DNA of 7,188 nucleotides from Spirochaetes bacterium RBG_16_67_19 (GTDB taxonomy: Bacteria > Spirochaetota > Spirochaetia > SZUA-6 > DRHE01), in the NCBI GenBank assembly GCA_001829505.1, contig MIBK01000050.1, positions 11,660-18,847 on the forward strand, written 5' to 3'. Positions within the stretch are counted from its first letter, which is position 1. Each line of letters opens with the position of its first letter. Under the pieces are notes generated by a model. That model worked only from the letters and a program-made list of their open reading frames with translations, made no database searches and was not told the origin of the DNA. The translations under genes and the position numbers were made by a program. Of this stretch, positions 1 through 5,980 are shown in pieces.

Positions 1-693
1 CCCCTTGACCTTGTCCTCCACGTCGTGCAGCGCGGTGACCAGGATGATCGGGATGCCCGCGGTCCGCAGATTGCCCTTCAGGCGCCGGGCCACCTCGAAA
101 CCGTCCAGGTCGGGCATGAGCACGTCCAGCAGGATCAGGTCCGGGCTCTGCTCCTGGGCCGCCTGCAGGGCGCTCAAGCCGCCTGCGGCCTGCAGGCAAT
201 CGTAGCCTGCCCGGCGCAGCTGCTCCGCGAAGGCTTCCACCACGCCCGGTTCGTCGTCCACGATCAGGATGCGCGCCCGCCGCTCGGCGGTGCCCGCCGC
301 CTCCGCGCCCTGCTCCGCCCTGCGCAGGAAGCGCTCCAGGTATTCCAGCAGGCCGCGGGTGTCGAAGGGCTTGCTCAGGAATCCGTCGCAGCCGGCGGCC
401 AGGGCATTGCGCTCCTCCTCCGCGCCCACGAAGCCGGTCATGGCCACCACCGGGATGTGTCGCAGCCGGGGGTCGGCCTTCAGCAGGCGGGTGGCCGCGA
501 GGCCGTCCATGCCCGGCAGGCGTATGTCCATCAGGATGCAATGCGGAGGCTGCCGGCGGGCCATCTCCAGTCCGCTCTCGGCGTCGCCTGCCTCCAGGGT
601 CTGGAAACGGCCCATGTCCAGCAGGGTGGCCAGCAGCTTGCGCGTACTCAGGTCGTCTTCGATGATCAGGATCGTCCGGAAGCCCATCCCCAT
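1..693 (-). CDS. Response regulator with two tandem receiver domains (3' end beyond the window)
   Basis: I translated this by hand; the reading frame is open from the ATG at 693 through the left edge (231 residues, no stop). Two CheY-like receiver domains are visible. REC1 (about residues 6-124) has the acidic pair Asp13/Asp14, phospho-acceptor Asp56 (LMDIRLPGMDG), Thr86 and Lys108 (SKPF). REC2 starts near residue 141 (RILIVDDEPG) with Asp146/Asp147, Asp190 (LLDVLMPDLDG) and Thr220 (VTALHD), and runs off the window before its Lys. Both look able to accept phosphate from a histidine kinase. The linker (about 125-140) is Ala/Glu/Arg-rich. The start follows the deacetylase stop by 9 bases, with an AGGGG ribosome binding site spanning that stop; a second ATG at 687 is possible. 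The output domain is not visible. Families with this layout include PleD-type REC-REC-GGDEF proteins, but REC-only or kinase-linked forms are equally possible. Confidence 0.93.
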   Translation of the reverse strand, partial: MGMGFRTILIIEDDLSTRKLLATLLDMGRFQTLEAGDAESGLEMARRQPPHCILMDIRLPGMDGLAATRLLKADPRLRHIPVVAMTGFVGAEEERNALAAGCDGFLSKPFDTRGLLEYLERFLRRAEQGAEAAGTAERRARILIVDDEPGVVEAFAEQLRRAGYDCLQAAGGLSALQAAQEQSPDLILLDVLMPDLDGFEVARRLKGNLRTAGIPIILVTALHDVEDKVKG

Positions 694-702
694 CGCCGTC
701 CC

Positions 703-1743
703 CTACCTCAGTATCGGCCAATACGGCGCAAGCTGGATGCGCAGGCGGGCCAGCACCTCGCGGGTGGCCCGGTCCGGCTCCCGCTGGGGCACCGGGGGGG
801 GCGCCTCGCCCAGCAGGGTGCACAGCACGGCGGACACCCCCGAGCTCAGCGCAGGCAGGTCGTATCCGCCTTCCAGGGCGAAGGCCAGGCGCCCGGGACA
901 GCATTCCCCGGCCAACTCGGCCAGCACCTGGGTCAGGCCGGCGAAACCGGCCTCCGTCACCATCATGTCGGCCAGGGGATCGTCCCGGTGGATGTCGAAG
1001 CCCGCCGAAACCAGGATCAGCTCCGGGCCATAGGCCGTCGCCAGGGGCCGCAGGAGCTCCCGGAATACGGCCAGGTATTCGACGTCGCCCTGCCCCCCGG
1101 GCAGCGGGACGTTCACCGTATAGCCCTGCCCTTTTCCCCGCCCCAGCTCCTCCACCCGGCCGGTGCCCGGGTAATGGGGGAACTGGTGCACCGAAAAGTA
1201 GAGCACTTCGGGGCTTTCATAGAAGGAGTGCATGGAGCCGTTTCCGTGGTGCACGTCCCAGTCCACCAGCAGCACCCGGTGCAAGCCGCGGCGCTCCAAC
1301 GCCCAGCGAGCGGCCACGGCCGCATTGTTGAACAGGCAGAAGCCCATGGCCCGCCCGGCCTCGGCGTGGTGCCCCGGCGGCCGCACGGCGGCGAAGGCCC
1401 CCGCGCAGTCCCCGTCCAGCGCCGCCTCCACGGCGGCCAGCACTCCGCCGGCGGCCCGCAGCGCCGCGGCATGGGAACCGGCCGAGGCCGAGGTGTCCGG
1501 GTCCAGGACCGTCAGCTCCCGCCCCCGGGTAGCCTCGATGCGGCGGATGTATTCGGCCGTATGAACAAGGGCCAGCTCCTCGAAAGCGGCATCGCGGGCC
1601 GGCGGAAAAACCAGGCGTCCGCGCAGCGGAAAATCGTCGAGCAGGCGCTGGATGGCCGCCAGGCGTTCCGGGGACTCCGGGTGGCCGGGACCGTTGGAAT
1701 GCCCGAGGCAGAGCGGATCCAGCACCACGGCGACGGGCTTCAA
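703..1743 (-). CDS. Histone deacetylase family zinc amidohydrolase (class II/acetylpolyamine amidohydrolase-like)
   Basis: A 346-residue enzyme expected to remove acetyl groups from acetyl-lysine or acetylpolyamines in the cytoplasm. Seen along the chain: HPESPERL (21-28), the catalytic His pair in [10 protein letters not shown] (His125, His126), [12 protein letters not shown], then [10 protein letters not shown] carrying zinc ligands Asp163 and His165, the third ligand Asp250 in SAGFD, and GGY with Tyr294, the usual transition-state residue. Length fits bacterial members (about 340-370). The frame stays open far upstream inside tdh, but that extension is the tdh shadow. Homology begins with KPVAVVLD, so I take the TTG at 1743, which overlaps the tdh stop as TTGA; a GTG at 1728 is an alternative. 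The ribosome binding site is weak, so translation probably depends on coupling to tdh. The substrate (acetyl-protein, acetylpolyamine or acetoin-system protein as for AcuC) cannot be decided. A run of eight C lies near the 3' end. Confidence 0.93.
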   Translation of the reverse strand: MKPVAVVLDPLCLGHSNGPGHPESPERLAAIQRLLDDFPLRGRLVFPPARDAAFEELALVHTAEYIRRIEATRGRELTVLDPDTSASAGSHAAALRAAGGVLAAVEAALDGDCAGAFAAVRPPGHHAEAGRAMGFCLFNNAAVAARWALERRGLHRVLLVDWDVHHGNGSMHSFYESPEVLYFSVHQFPHYPGTGRVEELGRGKGQGYTVNVPLPGGQGDVEYLAVFRELLRPLATAYGPELILVSAGFDIHRDDPLADMMVTEAGFAGLTQVLAELAGECCPGRLAFALEGGYDLPALSSGVSAVLCTLLGEAPPPVPQREPDRATREVLARLRIQLAPYWPILR

Positions 1744-2777
1744 CTGGAGGAGGCTTCCCAATCCAGCACGACCTTGCCCGCCTGGCCGGCGCGCATCGCC
1801 TCGAAGCCCTGCTGGAACCCGGTGTAAGGCAGGCGGTGGGTGATAACCGGGGTGATGTCCAGGCCGGTCTGGATCATCATGGTCATCTTGTACCAGGTCT
1901 CGTACATCTCCCGGCCGTAGATGCCCTTCAGGGTCAGGCCGTTGAACACCACCAGGTCCCAGTCGATGGCCGTGGCCGCCGGCAGGATACCCAGCAGGGC
2001 GATCTTGCCCCCGTGGCACATGTTGGGCAGCATGTCGCGCAGGGCCTGGGGGGAGCCGGACATCTCCAGCCCCACGTCGAAGCCCTCCTTCATTCCCAGG
2101 TCCCGCTGCGCTTCATCGATGCTCTCCTCGGGCACCCGCACCACGCGCGTGGCCCCCAGGCGGCGAGCCAGCTCCAGGCGGTAGGGATTCGGATCGCTGA
2201 CCACCACGTAGCGCGCCCCGGCGTGCCGGGTGATGCCCGCGGCCATGATCCCGATTGGCCCCGCCCCGGTGATCAGCACGTCCTCGCCCAGCAGGTCGAA
2301 GGACAACGCCGAATGGGTGGCATTGCCCAGCGGGTCGAAGCAGGACAGGACCTCCAGGGAGATGCGCGGGTCGGCGTGCCAGACGTTGGTCTGGGGGATG
2401 GACAGGTATTCGGCGAAGCAGCCCTGGCGGTTCACCCCCACGCCGCTGGTGCGGGCGCACAGGTGGCGCCGCCCCGCCAGGCAGTTGCGGCAGTGCCCGC
2501 AGACCAGATGGCCCTCGCCGCTCACCACCTCGCCGGGGAAGAAGTCCAGGACCATGGAGCCCACGCGCTCCACCGTTCCGGCGAACTCGTGCCCGATCAC
2601 CAGGGGCACCGGCACGTGCTTGGCGGCCCAGGGGTCCCAGTCGTAGATGTGCAGGTCCGTGCCGCAGATGGAGGTCTTGCGGATGCGGATCAGCACGTCG
2701 GTGGGCCCGATCTCCGGCTCCTCCACCTCCTCCAGCCAGAGCCCGGGCTCGGCCCGCTTCTTGACCAGGGCCTTCAT
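1740..2777 (-). CDS. tdh: L-threonine 3-dehydrogenase
   Basis: A 345-residue zinc-dependent medium-chain dehydrogenase that oxidises L-threonine with NAD+ to 2-amino-3-ketobutyrate. It follows remembered E. coli Tdh (341 residues) closely along its length: [75 protein letters not shown]. Catalytic zinc and active-site residues are Cys38, Thr40, His43, His63 and Glu64; the structural zinc is held by Cys93, Cys96, Cys99 and Cys107; the nucleotide fold shows GAGPIG (171-176) and Asp195 for the NAD ribose. The ATG overlaps the stop of the upstream oxidoreductase gene as ATGA, and the stop overlaps the downstream deacetylase start. The usual partner kbl (2-amino-3-ketobutyrate CoA ligase) is not adjacent. 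Assignment as a different polyol dehydrogenase is unlikely given the Tdh-specific motifs. Confidence 0.95.
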   Translation of the reverse strand: MKALVKKRAEPGLWLEEVEEPEIGPTDVLIRIRKTSICGTDLHIYDWDPWAAKHVPVPLVIGHEFAGTVERVGSMVLDFFPGEVVSGEGHLVCGHCRNCLAGRRHLCARTSGVGVNRQGCFAEYLSIPQTNVWHADPRISLEVLSCFDPLGNATHSALSFDLLGEDVLITGAGPIGIMAAGITRHAGARYVVVSDPNPYRLELARRLGATRVVRVPEESIDEAQRDLGMKEGFDVGLEMSGSPQALRDMLPNMCHGGKIALLGILPAATAIDWDLVVFNGLTLKGIYGREMYETWYKMTMMIQTGLDITPVITHRLPYTGFQQGFEAMRAGQAGKVVLDWEASSS

Positions 2778-4360
2778 GCCCGCCCCGGCCCGGTCGACAG
2801 CTCGAGCGGATCGAAATCCGGATCGCTGAACCGCTCGGGGCTCACCGGGCGGCCCGCTTCCAGCGCCTCGCCCAGGTGGATGAGGTCCCGGTCCCGGTCC
2901 TTGCCCAGGGAGGCCACCGCCCGCAGGACATTGCCCACGTAATAACCGGCCAGGAAGGACCCCTCCAAGGGATTGCCGCGGAACACCAGCCGGTCCCAGA
3001 CCGGGGCGTAGCCGACGTACTTGAGCGACTTGCCGTGCTGCCGGGTCCAGAAGAAGGGAGCCTCGCGCGGCAGCGGGCTCTTGCCCAGCATGGCCCGGGC
3101 CGCGTGCCGGCCCTGGCGTTCCGCCTCGATCCAGTGCTCGGTGCGGCGGGGTGGCCCGCCGGAGGCTTCCTTGAACAGGGCGATGTCCCCTGCGGCGAAG
3201 ATGCCTTCCGCGGCGGTGGCCTGCCGCGCGTTCACGGGCACGGCCCCCGCTTCGGCCAGCCCGCTGCCGGCCAGGTACTCCACGGCCGGCCGCACTCCCA
3301 CGCCGATCAGCACGGCATCCGCCTCCAGGTGGGTCCCGTCGGACAGGACCAGATACCTGGCCCGCCCATTGCCCTGCACACTGACCGCGGTGGTGCCGAG
3401 ATGGAAGCGGACCCCCTCCTTCTCGGCTTCCGCCTTCATCCGGCGGCCGATCTGCGGGCCGAACACCTTTTCCAGCGGCACCTCCTCGGGGGCCACCACC
3501 CGGACCTCCAGGCCGCGCTTCCGCAGGGAGGAGGCCGCCTCCAGGCCGAGGAAGCTGGCCCCCAGCACCGCCACGGTGCCGCCTGCCGGCAGCGCCGCCA
3601 GCAGGGCGTCGGCATCAGCCAGGCTGCGCAGGGTGTAGCAGCCCGGCAGGTCGATGCCGGGCACCGGCGGGCGCAACGCCACGCTGCCGGTGGCCAGCAG
3701 GATGCGCTCCCCCCGCATGGTGGAGCCGTCGGCCAGGGTCAGGGTGCGGCTGCGCGGGTCCAGGGAGGTCACCCGGCTGCCGGTGGCCAGCTCGATCTTC
3801 AGGCGGTCGTAGAATTTCTCCCCGCGCAAGGGCAGCCATTTGGCCGGGGCCTCCCCGGAGAGGTAATCCTTGCTGAGCGAGGGCCGGTCGTAGGGGCCTA
3901 CGGGCTCCTGGGTGAGCAGCACGATGCGCCCGCCGTACCCCTCCCGGCGCAGGGTCTCCGCCGCGGCCGCGCCGGCCGCCCCCCCGCCAACGATCAGCAA
4001 GGTCCGGTCGTCCGTGCCGGCCGGCATCTCGATCCTCGGCGCCTCCCCGAGGCGCACCCACACCTTGCCCCGCTCCACCTTCACCTCGTGGACGGCCAGG
4101 TCGCCCAAGGCGGGAGGCGAGAGGAGACGGCCGTCGCGCAGGTCGAAACGGGCATTGTGCGAGGGGCAGGTGAGGGTGTACCCGCTCAGGGACCCCCGAG
4201 CCAGGTGGCCCTTGTAATGGGGGCACTCCGCCGCGCAGGCGTGGATCCTGCCTCCCGCGCGCACCAGCAGGACCTGACGGTCGCCCACGGCGACCTCCAC
4301 CAGCCGCCCTTCCTCCAGGTCGGCCTCTTCCGCCGCCTGCCTCCAATCCCCGCTTTCCAT
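2774..4360 (-). CDS. Rieske [2Fe-2S] domain plus FAD/NAD(P)H oxidoreductase (AIFM3-like)
   Basis: A 528-residue flavoprotein with an N-terminal Rieske domain. The [2Fe-2S] ligands are Cys46-x-His48 and Cys65-x2-His68 with 16 residues between the pairs. From about 119 follows a pyridine nucleotide-disulphide reductase fold: FAD site GGGAAG (125-130), [14 protein letters not shown] (157-169), LLATG (221-225), NAD(P)H site GASFLG (267-272), and the second FAD motif GIFAAGDIA (386-394) with the family-typical [13 protein letters not shown] after it. This architecture is that of AIFM3/AIF-like proteins and of ferredoxin reductases of ring-hydroxylating systems with a fused Rieske. Electrons should pass from NAD(P)H via FAD to the cluster; the final acceptor is unknown. 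No oxygenase partner is nearby. GGGAGGAAAACC precedes the ATG, 19 bases after the small membrane gene. The stop overlaps tdh (ATGA). See the finding on possible in-frame fusion to the upstream gene. Confidence 0.92.
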   Translation of the reverse strand: MESGDWRQAAEEADLEEGRLVEVAVGDRQVLLVRAGGRIHACAAECPHYKGHLARGSLSGYTLTCPSHNARFDLRDGRLLSPPALGDLAVHEVKVERGKVWVRLGEAPRIEMPAGTDDRTLLIVGGGAAGAAAAETLRREGYGGRIVLLTQEPVGPYDRPSLSKDYLSGEAPAKWLPLRGEKFYDRLKIELATGSRVTSLDPRSRTLTLADGSTMRGERILLATGSVALRPPVPGIDLPGCYTLRSLADADALLAALPAGGTVAVLGASFLGLEAASSLRKRGLEVRVVAPEEVPLEKVFGPQIGRRMKAEAEKEGVRFHLGTTAVSVQGNGRARYLVLSDGTHLEADAVLIGVGVRPAVEYLAGSGLAEAGAVPVNARQATAAEGIFAAGDIALFKEASGGPPRRTEHWIEAERQGRHAARAMLGKSPLPREAPFFWTRQHGKSLKYVGYAPVWDRLVFRGNPLEGSFLAGYYVGNVLRAVASLGKDRDRDLIHLGEALEAGRPVSPERFSDPDFDPLELSTGPGRA

Positions 4361-4379
4361 GGTTTTCCTCCCGGGCAGG

Positions 4380-4652
4380 CTAGCGCCGCCTGCGCCGTCC
4401 CCCCCCCGCTACCGCGGCTCCCACCAGGCCGATGCCGCCGCCCACCGCCCCGCAGATCAGGATGCTCTGCCGGATCTGGGGGACGTCGGCCCTGTACTTG
4501 ATCAGCTCACCCAGCTTTTCCAGGCCCTGGGCGGGAGTGACGAGGCTCTTCAGGCTCAGGTAGCCGTTCGTCGTGCGGGCGAAGATCAGGTAGCCCACCA
4601 CCAGGCCCGCCGCCCCCAGCACGATGATGGCCAGGATGATTCTTCTCAGCAT
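4380..4652 (-). CDS. Small two-transmembrane protein of unknown function
   Basis: A 90-residue protein I do not recognise. It begins MLRR, then a hydrophobic segment at about 5-25 (IILAIIVLGAAGLVVGYLIF), a polar loop of about 38 residues (26-63), a second Gly/Ala-rich hydrophobic segment at about 64-84, and ends in five Arg. The charges predict a hairpin with both ends in the cytoplasm (inference from the positive-inside rule). The start is well supported: AAGGAGGG lies 3 bases upstream of the ATG, and the ATG overlaps the stop of the Nudix gene by 7 bases. The codons for residues 82-85 contain a run of nine G (4399-4407). One base fewer would bypass the stop and read into the Rieske/FAD gene. 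Position immediately before that gene suggests a membrane anchor or partner for it, but this is inference. Confidence 0.8.
   Translation of the reverse strand: MLRRIILAIIVLGAAGLVVGYLIFARTTNGYLSLKSLVTPAQGLEKLGELIKYRADVPQIRQSILICGAVGGGIGLVGAAVAGGGRRRRR
4399..4407 (-). repeat. Run of nine G (coding strand) near the end of the small membrane gene
   Basis: The plus strand shows nine consecutive C, which is G9 on the coding strand, encoding the Gly stretch before the Arg tail. Homopolymers of this length are known sites of replication slippage and also of sequencing or assembly error; which applies here cannot be told from one sequence. Confidence 0.9.
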
Positions 4653-5188
4653 GTTCCCTCCTTCAGGTAGACGTACAGCTTGGCATCCAGCAGGCGCCCC
4701 TCCGCGGTGAAGCCCGCCAGGGCGGCCGTGAAACCGGCAGGGGCGATCCTGAGGACCCGGATGGCTTCCGAGGCTTCCGGAGCGGGATCCTGCGCGGCCT
4801 CTTCCCCGCAGCGGACGTACACCAACTGAACGGTTTCGGTGCTCAATCCCGCGGTGGTGGACACGGCCGGGCCTATTTCCAGCACCTCCCCCCGGTAGCC
4901 GGTCTCCTCGGCGAGCTCCCGCAGGGCGGCCGGGCCCGCCTGTTCGCCGGGGTCCAAAAGCCCGGCGGGGAACTCCAGCACCGGAGCCTGAAAAGGCACC
5001 CGGTACTGCTCGATCAGGATCAGGGAGCGGCTTTCCGCGGTGCGGGCCACGATCACCACCGCCGGCCGGGCGCCGGTCCGCTCCGCGTACACCCAGCTGC
5101 GCTCCCGCCCGTGAAGGTCCAGGTAAACTGTCTCCTTGAGCTGGAGCCAGCGATCGCCGTGCAGCAGGCGCTCCGCGATGGTCCGCAT
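4646..5188 (-). CDS. Nudix hydrolase, ADP-ribose pyrophosphatase type
   Basis: A 180-residue soluble enzyme with a complete Nudix box at 76-98: Gly76, Glu82, then RELAEETGY (Arg90, Glu91, Glu94, Glu95, Gly97), which binds the catalytic metals. The preceding IEQYRVPFQAPVLEFPAG is the pattern seen in ADP-ribose pyrophosphatases (NudF/YffH-like), which split ADP-ribose or related nucleoside diphosphate sugars into AMP and a sugar phosphate. The loop usually reading SPG-x-x-x-E in that group is here TAGLSTE (Glu118 kept), so substrate choice is uncertain. Length is normal for the family. The ATG begins one base after the HEPN stop (TGATATG), and the stop overlaps the next ATG, so it is co-translated with its neighbours. 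Within this run it could clear ADP-ribose or a nucleotide by-product, which is inference. Confidence 0.92.
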   Translation of the reverse strand: MRTIAERLLHGDRWLQLKETVYLDLHGRERSWVYAERTGARPAVVIVARTAESRSLILIEQYRVPFQAPVLEFPAGLLDPGEQAGPAALRELAEETGYRGEVLEIGPAVSTTAGLSTETVQLVYVRCGEEAAQDPAPEASEAIRVLRIAPAGFTAALAGFTAEGRLLDAKLYVYLKEGTC

Positions 5189-5189
5189 A

Positions 5190-5612
5190 TCAGCCGCTGT
5201 GCTCGACCAGGCCCTGGAAGTGCTCGTAGACCGCCCGGAAAACGGTCTGGTAGGCCTCCAGGGCCTGCTGGGCGTGGGCCAGGGTGAAGAATTCGTAGGG
5301 GGCTCCTCCGGGAAGGGCGAAGGGATAGCGGGTGGGCAGGTACAGCACGTCCAGGCGGACGGCCGCTTCCGTCAGGGACTGGAAAACCGGGGCGTGCGCG
5401 GCGCAAGTCTGGACCAGCTTGAGGACCGAGTGCCCCACGCCGGCCCGTTCCCCCTTCAGGATCAGAAGACCCTTGAGGATCTTCTCGGCCGCCTGCTGGA
5501 ACAGGAAGCAGGACACCTCGAAATCCCCCGCCCGCGCGTTCTTCTCCGCCGTCTTGGCGTCCTTGGTTCCCTGCAGGTACCAACGGACCGCTTCAGCTTC
5601 GCCGGCTTTCAT
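5190..5612 (-). CDS. HEPN domain protein (PF05168-like), partner of the MNT protein
   Basis: A 140-residue all-helical protein. The region FQQAAEKILKGLLILKG (38-54), a conserved His at 61, and LDVLYLPTRYP (87-97) followed by a long C-terminal helix rich in Ala/Gln match the HEPN family commonly encoded with MNT nucleotidyltransferases. In characterised pairs (HepT/MntA) the HEPN member is an RNase toxin using an R-x4-6-H motif. Two matches exist here, Arg56-x4-His61 and Arg126-x4-His131; neither is clearly in the canonical place, and many PF05168 proteins lack a working motif, so RNase activity is uncertain. The ATG lies inside the MNT gene (20-base overlap) and is preceded by an excellent ribosome binding site (GGAGGAGGGGAGG), suggesting the HEPN protein is made in quantity. 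It may instead be a nucleotide- or RNA-binding partner without toxin activity. Confidence 0.88.
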   Translation of the reverse strand: MKAGEAEAVRWYLQGTKDAKTAEKNARAGDFEVSCFLFQQAAEKILKGLLILKGERAGVGHSVLKLVQTCAAHAPVFQSLTEAAVRLDVLYLPTRYPFALPGGAPYEFFTLAHAQQALEAYQTVFRAVYEHFQGLVEHSG

Positions 5613-5916
5613 GCAGCACCCTCCCCTCCTCCAGGATCTCCCGCGCGAAGGGGTGACCCTCCGCGCGCAGGCGCTCCAGCTCCTGGGCCGTGTAGATGAC
5701 CGGCCGGACAGCCGTCCCCGGCAGGTCGAAGCGCTGCAGGAACTCGGCGTGGCGCTCGAGCCAATCGCCGGCCTCCTTCACCACCAGGCACAGGTTCAGG
5801 TCGCTTTCGGCTTGCGCTTCGCCGCGGGCGTAGGAGCCGAACAGGATCACCCGCTGCGGCTTGTAGCGCTCCCGGAGGTCCCGCACGAGCGAAGCCAGCT
5901 GCTCGTCACTGACCAT
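5593..5916 (-). CDS. MNT-type minimal nucleotidyltransferase domain protein, active site apparently degenerate
   Basis: A 107-residue protein of the polymerase-beta-like nucleotidyltransferase superfamily. The signature GSYARG is at 27-32 and is followed by Asp39 in SDLNLCLV. Working members carry D-x-D at this point and a third Asp on a later strand; here the second is Asn41 (codon AAC), and the usual third position, before VIYT, reads Arg71-Pro72. The protein may therefore bind rather than transfer nucleotides. MntA antitoxins of this family neutralise their HEPN toxin by AMP transfer or by binding. The gene overlaps the HEPN gene by 20 bases in the usual MNT-first arrangement. I chose the ATG at 5916 because it gives the normal lead of about 26 residues before GS; no clear ribosome binding site precedes it, in keeping with a near-leaderless transcript. 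A GTG at 5886 is a weaker alternative. Confidence 0.9.
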   Translation of the reverse strand: MVSDEQLASLVRDLRERYKPQRVILFGSYARGEAQAESDLNLCLVVKEAGDWLERHAEFLQRFDLPGTAVRPVIYTAQELERLRAEGHPFAREILEEGRVLHESRRS

Positions 5917-5924
5917 AGGCCTGA

Positions 5925-5953
5925 AGTGTAGCCGGATTCGCCCCGGGTGTCAA
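5925..5953 (-). promoter_or_regulatory. Sigma70-type promoter for the MNT-HEPN-Nudix gene run
   Basis: On the minus strand, TTGACA (5953-5948) is followed after exactly 17 bases by TACACT (5930-5925). The -35 is a perfect consensus and the -10 matches 4 of 6, including the key first T, second A and last T. Only 8 bases separate the -10 from the ATG at 5916, so the start of transcription should fall at or within about two bases of the ATG. It is in the only sizeable intergenic gap of the window. Confidence 0.6.
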
Positions 5954-5974
5954 AACGGCTGCGGCGCCGGCGCC
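5952..5974 (-). terminator. Weak candidate terminator after proB
   Basis: A perfect 12-base palindrome GGCGCCGGCGCC (5963-5974) lies just past the proB stop. The overlapping CGGC/GCCG hairpin (5969-5966 with 5959-5956) leads directly into four T (5955-5952). The stem is short and the T run is brief and shared with the -35 box, so termination would be partial at best. Confidence 0.22.
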
Positions 5975-5980
5975 CGGCGA

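Noticed and set aside
25..1827. A 600-codon open frame on the plus strand
   Set aside because: It is antisense to the response regulator and deacetylase, both with clear catalytic motifs. Its translation is Gln/Gly/His/Arg-rich without any motif, typical of shadow frames in GC-rich DNA.
1744..2019. N-terminal extension of the deacetylase frame into tdh
   Set aside because: The 92 extra residues are Gly/Pro/His/Arg-rich shadow of tdh; family homology begins at KPVAVVLD right after the TTG at 1743.
1836..2942. A 368-codon open frame on the plus strand
   Set aside because: Antisense to tdh, no motif, composition of a shadow frame.
2876..4501. A 541-codon open frame on the plus strand
   Set aside because: Antisense to the Rieske/FAD gene; low-complexity translation with no recognisable domain.
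5930..5960. Inverted AGCCG/CGGCT pair around the promoter as a possible operator
   Set aside because: Only 5 bases per arm with 21 between; easily expected by chance in GC-rich DNA.
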